Below, piece after piece: positions 56,840 through 64,000 of a stretch of 64,000 nt of DNA (within the stretch, counting starts at the first letter, position 1; each line of letters begins with the position of its first letter). The position numbers and the translations under genes are program-made. The stretch comes from Talaromyces rugulosus. Its lineage: Eukaryota > Ascomycota > Eurotiomycetes > Eurotiales > Trichocomaceae. Under the pieces are notes generated by a model. The model had not been told where the DNA came from. It searched no databases and saw only the letters and a program-made list of their open reading frames with translations. The DNA lies in assembly GCF_013368755.1 (NCBI RefSeq), contig NC_049562.1, forward strand, positions 1,674,001 to 1,738,000. The letters are read 5' to 3'.

Positions 56840-58487
56840 TCAGCAAGGCCCACGTGCCTCATATAAATGTCCCGACTTTGACAGGGCTGTCCCAAGCCCC
56901 TGGTGGATCTCTACCTGAAAGGGCGAGAACGGGATCCGTTCACCATCAACGCTAATGTAGCCATCCCCCTGATTCCGGGGGATAAGTCGGTATCCGCTGA
57001 CTTTGCGGACTTCCACTTCGGGGATGTCGAAGAATTGGCCTTTTTCTACCGCCGTCATCATAGACAATGATTTCATGCGCCCGATTGTTCCATCGATCAT
57101 AACCAGGTCCATCATTCCATCACCAGGTAACGAAGCAGGAAAGAAATTGACGTCGGCAGACATAATGGCCATGTTTCCGGCATACAAATTGCCTATCGTA
57201 TCTGTAGACACCTTCTCCCAGTCACTGGGCACCTCGTCGTCGACAGTACCGTATTTGAGAGGAGGCAACCCCTTTCCAACTTGATCACCTCCACCGACTG
57301 GCCGAAGTTCCGGCTTCTTGTTCTTGTATGCGAGATAGTGTTCCTTGATGTCTTTCTTCTGGTCCATCTCAACCTTGAAAGCCACATCGCACGGATATGT
57401 CTTTTGAGCGATAAGGCGAACAAGAAAGCCGTAAGTGAACCGCGCAGCACCCATCCAACGCAAGTGGTCAGTTCCCAAGTCTGACTCGGCAATGATCCCA
57501 TATGACTGCGACAAGAATGACAGTGTTCGGGTGTTCCCCTGTGAGATTGATGCCAGGTCCAGTGGAGTCCGCAAGCCTTTGATGATCGCAAGAGCAACCA
57601 AGCTGACACTATTTGTGCCGTAGAGATTCCAAGCCAATGCGTTTCCCGATCCACAAGGAAGCATAGTTATTGCCAACTTGGTGAGCGCCTCAGACGCATT
57701 CGGCTTCTTTGCCAACCCATTCAAGACTTCATACGGCAGGCCGTCGCCGGAGCAGCATACGACTGCATCGTAAGCATCGACGTCTATATTTTCGCCTAGA
57801 TCAATAGCATGGCCAGAGTGAGTCGTCGTCTCCAAGTCGATCTTGCAGCCTGCAGCCTCGAACATGGGCGCCGCATACTGAGCATACAAGTCTGTAGCGT
57901 ATCCCTTGCCGCCATAGGGATTAATCAAAACCCGCAACCGCTTGTTCCGTTGCGCGTCGCCATACGCAAGCTCCAATAACCGCTCGACCCAAGATTCTAC
58001 TTTGGTCGCCTCGCCGCCGTTCAAAATATATTGTAGTGTGCTGGGAGAGTAGTCTTCTTTTAACAGAAGCTTGGCGTATTTTATAGACAGGGTGGATTCA
58101 GATGCTTCCACGGCAAGGATGTTGTAGAAGGGTATTTCTTGTGACGGACTAGATTCTTAAGACGAGCGTTAGCAAAAGTTTCTCTGGCCAGTAATCAATG
58201 TGTAGCTGCTTGGTTCTGTATTACCAGTCGTCCAAAGTCCGCAACACTGAATGTTCTTGACAACTTTCGGGTCTGCATCGACGATGGCTGTTAGTTACCA
58301 AGCAGTAAAACATTCGAGATTCAATGCAAAATCAATTTTTCCTACCATGTATAAGAAGGGCATCGGCGCCCAGCGCCAAAGTCACGTTCTTTCCCACTTT
58401 GATCACGAAATTGGAGTTGAAGTTATCCGAGTCAGTCAATGTGTCGGCCAGGAGTGGCGACTTCTGGGTGGAACTCTCAGTAGACAT
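56840..58487 (-). CDS. LCB4: Sphingoid long-chain base kinase (Lcb4/SphK family)
   Basis: Three exons (58487-58346, 58272-58225, 58155-56840) give 501 residues. N-terminal PH-like segment (VTLALGADALLIH). The DAGK catalytic core has RVLINPYGGKG (phosphate loop), TTTHSGHA, DAVVCCSGDG and LPYEVLNGLAKKP, then TMLPCGSGNALA, and YGIIAESDLG. The C-terminal part includes YAGNMAIMSADVNFFP, DGMMDLVMIDG and GYISVDGERIPF. The enzyme phosphorylates sphingoid bases to their 1-phosphates, signals that control growth and stress responses. In many homologues the core reads GLxHE; here it is GLPYE, with Tyr for His. Middle exon 2 encodes only 16 residues (DPKVVKNIQCCGLWTT), verified by phase. Confidence 0.9.
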
Positions 58488-59669
58488 GTCTGCTATTGTC
58501 CAATGCGTAACATAATGCGGGGGATCAATTAACAATAAATTGAGTTAAGGAGTGGCTGATTATGGGAGGCAAAGAAAGACGTGTGTTATGTGTTTTTTTT
58601 TCCCCAAAGAGAAGCCAGGTCGCGCGCGATAAGGCGACTTCGGCATCATCGGACCATGGGCCTAGAAAGCAACGAGCCGCTAACCACGTTTCGGGTCTCA
58701 GCCCTGATGAGTCATGACTTGATTTGGCCCTTCGCCCCATATGTGGCCCGCTTTTTATGACGTGCAGCCAATAGTAACACAGATTTCATTACAGAAAAGG
58801 CCAGGAAATGTAACATGATTGGGTATGTTTTTCTAAAAATATGCTAATTATAGTTAGTGGTTATTTATTATTACCACTTCCGGTTTAGTTTGATACTGTC
58901 TTTCACAATTGGGACACAATTGGTAATTTACAAGTATACATTTATAGAAAGCAATCTATAGCTGCAGTGTTGAAGGTAGATACACTGTTTCTGGCTGAGG
59001 ATTACAACTGTATGCAATTAGTGCGGGGAGATACATGCATTGCCACCATCGGACGAGTCGTAGACCGCAAACTTGTTAGTCGGTGGCTCGTGTTGGACGC
59101 CTTATGTCAGGAATTCCACTGATTACTATCTCTAGAGGCCAATTGGTAGTACAGGCATAAGCTACATCTCCAACTATATAACCCAAATAGGTGTCTGGAA
59201 CCTAATTGCCCTTGCTCATGGCTATTTATCCGAGCAATTACTAATTACATGTAGCTTCGGTCGCTGGGAAAGCCGAGCCCCTCCCCCCATATTCGATTTT
59301 CCTCCAACTCAGATCTCCTGACGTGGCCAATGCAAAGTACCCCTCTTTTGTCAGACTTGCAGGTGTATTTCTCCGAAACTAACTGTTCCTGCCCATAGTC
59401 CCCATGGGGGGAGGGTAAAATATCCACAAACCTGACTTGCTTGCATGGGACAAAGAGAGCACACAACAAGAAAGGAAAGTCTGACGAGCTTGACAGCGAA
59501 CAGATTAGCTGCCAACCATGGTCACAGGACGCATAAATAGGGCGCAAAATACTTTTGTAATAACTGAGAAAGTTCCCCCTTGAAGTTTTCTTTGATCATC
59601 TTTTACCCTAAAGTTCAACAATAGAGTAAAAGGTCGGAGACTAAAGTGACAGGCAAGAATACCGCCAAA
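58488..59669. other. Intergenic region, 1.2 kb
   Basis: Divergent spacer between the sphingoid-base kinase and the cupin gene. No coding ORF supported. AT-rich around 58800-58960; an A-rich leader precedes the cupin ATG. Confidence 0.45.
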
Positions 59670-60311
59670 ATGTCTTCTACCACCACTACTACTGCAACGG
59701 AAACTTCAACAGTACGAGAGCCAAGTCAGCCTTTTGACCCGGACAGCCCCGATTCGAAGCTATCCCCACTTGAGAAAGAGGAACTCGAGGTTGCCAACAA
59801 ATACAGCTCGCCAGACGTCTACATCAACGGCGAAGACGACACGCTTTGGCACCCATTTTACAGCGACGATCTCGAAGTCAAGCCGCTTCGATTTGAAACC
59901 AGAAGTGGAACATGGGTTACTGTGTTGCGTAGCAAGCGTGACACATGGCTCGGAAAACATCGACACCGTGGGACTGTCACAGCGGTAACGCTTAAAGGGG
60001 AATGGTACTATAAGGAGTAAGACAGCATCTACCTACACAAACCGGATCTTTTTCAAAGCTAACAAGAGTTCTCTTTCAGATACGACTGGGTTGCCAAACC
60101 AGGGGACTACGTAGTCGAGAATCCGGGAACTATCCATACCTTGCACATGGGGCCTGGCGCAGAAGTTGTATTCACCATCACAGGCAGCTTGGAGTTTTTC
60201 CACGATGACAACTCCTTGAAAAATACCATGGATGCCTTCAGTTATGCGCATTTGTACCTTGAGCATTGTAAGAAGCATGGCATCAAGCCGAACGACAAGC
60301 TTTGGTACTAG
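59670..60311 (+). CDS. Cupin protein, 2,4'-dihydroxyacetophenone dioxygenase-like
   Basis: Two exons (59670-60016, 60080-60311) give 192 residues. A Thr/Ser-rich start (MSSTTTTTATETSTV) precedes a single cupin barrel: TWVTVLRSKRD, the first metal block KHRHRGTVTAVTLKGEWYY (HxH, Glu position as GEW), YDWVAKPGDYVVENPGTIHTL with the third His, and VVFTITGSLEFF. This matches ChrR/DAD-like cupins, some of which cleave C-C bonds in hydroxylated aromatic ketones with non-heme iron. The natural substrate is unknown. The HYL tail (YAHLYLEHCKKHGIK) is typical of the fungal subgroup. Start in a good AAAATG context; the intron site GTAAGA/CAG is clean. Confidence 0.82.
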
Positions 60312-61386
60312 GAGTTGTTTCTCGTTGGCTTCTTTTGTTGGTTGGTATTGGTTCATGTTTCTAAATGTCGTTGGTAATAATAGTGTATTTAAATAGTGTA
60401 CTCTGTACTCTGTACGTACATACTATTAGAATGGAAGAAAACCCTATTCTTTGCACCAACGCCAAGGCGAATGCTCATAGTATTTTAGAAATGTTTTTGA
60501 TGCCACGGCCGAGTCAACATGAGTATCATTATTATTTAAGGATAAAAACTTCAATCAAACACATATCTAGGAAATATTAGGGTATCATAATAACAAGCAA
60601 GTTCTCACAACAATTTATGCCTCACTTGGGATGTCTACAAATGTCCGCCGGAAGGTATATAGGTCGGCACCTATTGACCAAAGGAGCACAGTATGCTCCA
60701 TGCACCACGAGGTATTAACCAACACTTGAGAACTTCCCCTCGTCTGTCCATGTTTCTCCTCTCTAGTAGCCTAGTATTGCGGTCTAGTTGGTCTAGTTTG
60801 GCAAATACAGAGTATAATCACAATAATAGTGAATGAAAATAACTCAAGCTTGACTACATTGAATTTGGTCAAGACGCCGCTTTGTAATATTAACTAACAT
60901 TTTACAGTGGTATGAAAGACACCCGAGGACATCATGAGAAGACCATAAATAAAGAGCACTTCAAATATTGGAATCTTTGACATACATCAACCTTTCTCTT
61001 TTCTAGAAATATCAATTGATCTTGTGCAACTTGTTAAATAAAGTTGATCAATATACAATTTTATCCTATACACCAGACCAGATCACAGGTCCAAGTAAAC
61101 GTTTGAAGATCGAGAAGCATCAGTGATGCATACATCACCGAGCCTTGGCAGAGACTGTTAGAATCAATGAATCAGTGATATACTTGTGAATCTATTCTTT
61201 TCAGAAAGGCCGTAGTGGAGGTAGGTGACATAATATTAAACATGAAAAAAAATCTCCATTCAACAAGAACCTTTGTTCGTAATCGTTCCGGAACGTAGAT
61301 AGGATAGAACAACATAACAAGACCGCATGCACTCCAAGACTAGCTATAATGTAATTTTAACACAGGAAAACTCGCCCATTATTCAT
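60312..61386. other. Intergenic region between cupin and beta-COP
   Basis: 1.07 kb, AT-rich, convergent 3' ends. It includes a degenerate TACTCTGTACTCTGTAC element near 60400-60416 and a small hairpin ATAGGTCGGCACCTAT near 60660. No gene supported. Confidence 0.5.
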
Positions 61387-64000
61387 CTAAGCTACGGAAG
61401 CTTTCAAGCCTTTAAGAGACCCCAAAGCCAGGGCAAGTCCCTGTGAACGACTCCTTATCCGTACGAATCCGGTAATCGGGCCGTCTTCTCCCTCTTTCTC
61501 GATACTCAAGTTGGCTAATGCATCCTCACCTGCAATAATTGTTAGAAAAATGTTCATGTCCGAATTGAAGTGAGAGACAGGGAAATTCTTACCAAACACG
61601 CTACGAGCGTACAGATTCGCACTCAAGAACTGGCAGTCACCCTGGAGGGAGGCATCTGGTGTTAGACATGTCATGTTGGTGCTTTCCATCAGTTGTTTCA
61701 GGAACTCGCGGAGATCCTTTGCTTTAGAGTTAATGTTGACCTTATTCTCCCACTCAAATTCAGTCCACATTGTTCGGAACTGAGTCTCGGTACAGCTGGC
61801 TGGTTGGATGTAGTCCATGATATCAGCGTGGATATCATTCAAAATAACCACGTGGGTCTCTGTAGAGCTCGATCCATCGTAAACCACGTTACCGAAGATA
61901 ACACCAGCATCGGTAGAGGAAACCTTGACTGTGGCCTGGACGTTCAAGAAATCGCGAGGGCCAAGGTTCTGTGTTGTTGGGCGCTCGACAACCTTCAGGT
62001 CTCCAAGTGTGGCAAACTCTACAGACAGGTTTTGCAAAGTTTCGGTTGTTTGGTTGACGATCAACACATCCAAGACAATGTCGAACTGATGCACCTGGAC
62101 ATATGCCTCAGCATATACAGGGTCAGAGAAACCGGTCAGCTGAACAATGCGGCTGAGTTTAGAGGACAGGTCCTCGATAGTGGCATCGCCACCTGTGGCT
62201 TTCATAAGATCCATTTCAATTTCATCAGTTCCTTCTCCCGCATTCTTCTTAGCCAATTGCCGGATGGGAATAGCATCGTCAATCTGAATGGCAGCTTTGG
62301 CCTTCTCCGAGGCTTCTTTTGCAGCTCGTTTCTTCTCTTCGGTTTGCACGATTGTCCTAAATGCCTTTCGTGTGTCTTCCAAGAAAGTACTCTCAAGCTC
62401 CTTTCGCTCAGAAAATTCGGTGAGAGAGCGCACACAAGTCATGATACGATCAACCGAGTCCTCGTCAATCGGGGCCTTCACAAATTGTGACTGACCAACG
62501 CGAATGATCGAGATCATGATAAGCATGGCCTCGGCGCGGAGGGCATTGGTACGTGCGGTATCTTGAGAAACCTCCGAGTGGCGCATGACCAGCTTTGTCA
62601 AGGTTGAGGATAGAACTGTTGCGAGGTAGTAATCACCATCTAAAATGAGCTGGCGCAGGGGAGGTTTCTGGGCGGCCTTCACGGCTTCTAATTTAGCAGC
62701 GGCGGCGGATGAGCTTGTCAAGGCGCTCTCAGTGGCATATGTTCCGTCAGGAAGGACTTTGCGTGATCCACTGGGGGCGGCAGGCTTAGCATGGCCGTTG
62801 ACTTGGTCAGAAATTGGAGCATTCTCGTCGGGAACTTCATCCAGCAAACGCTGCTCTGAGGCCAAGATAGGGATCTCTCCAAGGCTAGCTCTGATGCGTT
62901 TCCAAGCTTCGCGAATATCATTGGCTTCCAGAGAGTACTCTCCAACAACCCAAAGGACACCGCGGTAAACCTTTCCAGCTCGCACTTCACTAAGTGTCGC
63001 CACAAGACGCTCGATTATAGATGGCCGCAGTGCCGGGAACTTCTCGACAACCTCTTTGACGAAGGAAATGACGTCTACTGCGGAGTTATTGTTGAAGTCG
63101 CCAATAAAGTCCATGAGTAAATCGACAACGCTGGCGGCAATCTCTGAAAATTTGATGGCACAATGATGAATGGATTGGATGAGCAATTGTCGGTACTCGC
63201 TGGCCTGTTGACATGCAAAATTAGCCTTGGGGCGAATATGTCGTCAAAGAGGGATAACCTACCTGTTCGTACTGTTCGTCTACATTCTTTGCAAGCTCCT
63301 TCTTCAAGAGCATCACAATTTCCTCCACGTTCTTGCTCGAAACCATCTCCAAAGCAATGCCGAGCGCTTTGCGGCGAACATCAATATCCGGGCTGGAGAG
63401 CACACGTAAGATCTCCATGGTCAAGTCGTCCAAAACCCCCTCGTTTCTGATTCTTAATTGATCCACTCTGTCAAGGACGATAAGTTTGACATTGTTGTCG
63501 GCTTCCTTAATACTGAGCTCAATCAATTTTGACGCGGCGGCTTTAACTGCCACGGGGTTGCTGGTAAGAGCTGTGAGCGATGTAGCAGCTTCGTAGATGA
63601 CCGTGCTTGCAGATGCATCTAGCAAGTCGAAAATCAATCGCAGATATCTTGCCTAATATAGTATCAGCATCAAAGGTCAATACATTGGCAATGGGGTTCA
63701 CACACCTTGTTCTGCGAATTTTGCACGGCATCCTTTCTAATGAACTCAAGCTCAACTAATTGCAACAGTTCGTCGGCATTTGGGATGCTGTCGAACGTTT
63801 CACTGAGGTATTCCAAAGCTTTCTGGTGGTTGATGGACATGAGAGCGGCGAAAGCATTTCGTTTGCAAGTGTGGTCGTTCTCTGAACCGAGGAAGGCTTG
63901 AATGAGTTCTGGGGCATCGGGGATCAAGGACTCGGAGTGTTGGTAGATAGAAGACACAGCCCACACAGCATTCTTTCGCACGTAGGCGTGACGGTGTTCG
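61387..64000 (-). CDS. SEC26: Coatomer subunit beta (beta-COP, Sec26), 5' end outside window
   Basis: Exons seen: >64000-63706, 63652-63263, 63204-61593, 61529-61387. They encode roughly the last 810 residues. HEAT-repeat trunk (RKNAVWAVSSIYQHSESLIPD, split here as RKNAVWAVSSI and HSESLIPDAP), ELIQAFLGSENDHTCKRNAF, SPDIDVRRKALGIALEMVSS, LWVVGEYSLEANDI) leads to the appendage domain (FDIVLDVLIVNQT, GPRDFLNVQATVKVSSTD, TEFEWENKVNIN, LSANLYARSVFG|EDALANLSIEK). COPI coats Golgi vesicles for retrograde transport. The last intron is 63 nt with no stop, so the reading frame runs through it; GTAAGA/CAG sites and a CTAAC branch show it is spliced. Confidence 0.93.

Noticed and set aside
1..64000. tRNA, 5S rRNA, CRISPR array and TPP-riboswitch motifs
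   Set aside because: Visual search for B-box, 5S core, spaced repeats and CTGAGA-type signatures gave no convincing hit; a covariance scan would be decisive.

Overview
The window is nuclear DNA of a filamentous ascomycete, most likely Eurotiales (Aspergillus/Penicillium type). Genes carry short 50-100 bp GT-AG introns. Proteins such as ClrD, Cch1, Kin1, Msh5, Hsp78 and beta-COP have the Pezizomycotina architecture, and TACTCCGTAC-type repeats lie between genes. The species cannot be fixed from the sequence alone. I see no rRNA, tRNA, CRISPR or prokaryotic element. All gene names rest on reading conserved motifs, not on a database search.

Layout. 1-33 kb is a conserved housekeeping block: a partial secreted protein, EMC5, eEF1B-alpha divergent from HSP78, MSH5, UTP3, 3-ketosphinganine reductase followed by a fatty-acid-hydroxylase-like protein, RPL6 divergent from RPN13, the calcium channel CCH1, a lineage-type hypothetical protein and the H3K9 methyltransferase ClrD. 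46-64 kb is a second conserved block: kinase KIN1, a G-patch splicing factor, an acylated ubiquitin-domain protein, RRP1, a sphingoid-base kinase, a cupin dioxygenase-like protein and the start-less 3' part of beta-COP.

Accessory island. About 33.3-46.2 kb differs from both flanks. It opens with an AT-rich tract and a GC-rich relic, then carries a Dabb protein, an aldo-keto reductase divergent from an SDR, a nucleotidyltransferase-like protein, a metallophosphoesterase, and an inverted pair of paralogous unknown genes. That pair flanks a PD-(D/E)XK-like ORF broken by one in-frame stop. A degenerate direct repeat with transition-type (RIP-like) divergence lies in the same interval. This is the part of the window most likely to hold something undescribed.

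Hidden RNA gene. The first intron of the eEF1B-alpha gene contains a C/D box snoRNA whose 13-nt guide is an exact antisense match to a conserved 25S rRNA segment. It fits U18/snR18, which in budding yeast also lives in the intron of the same host gene.

Functional threads. There are three sphingolipid-type genes (ketosphinganine reductase, a possible hydroxylase, sphingoid-base kinase). A ribosome-biogenesis set comprises UTP3, RRP1, the U18-like snoRNA and RPL6. Proteostasis is represented by HSP78, RPN13 and the ubiquitin-domain protein. The intact MSH5 suggests retained meiotic capacity.
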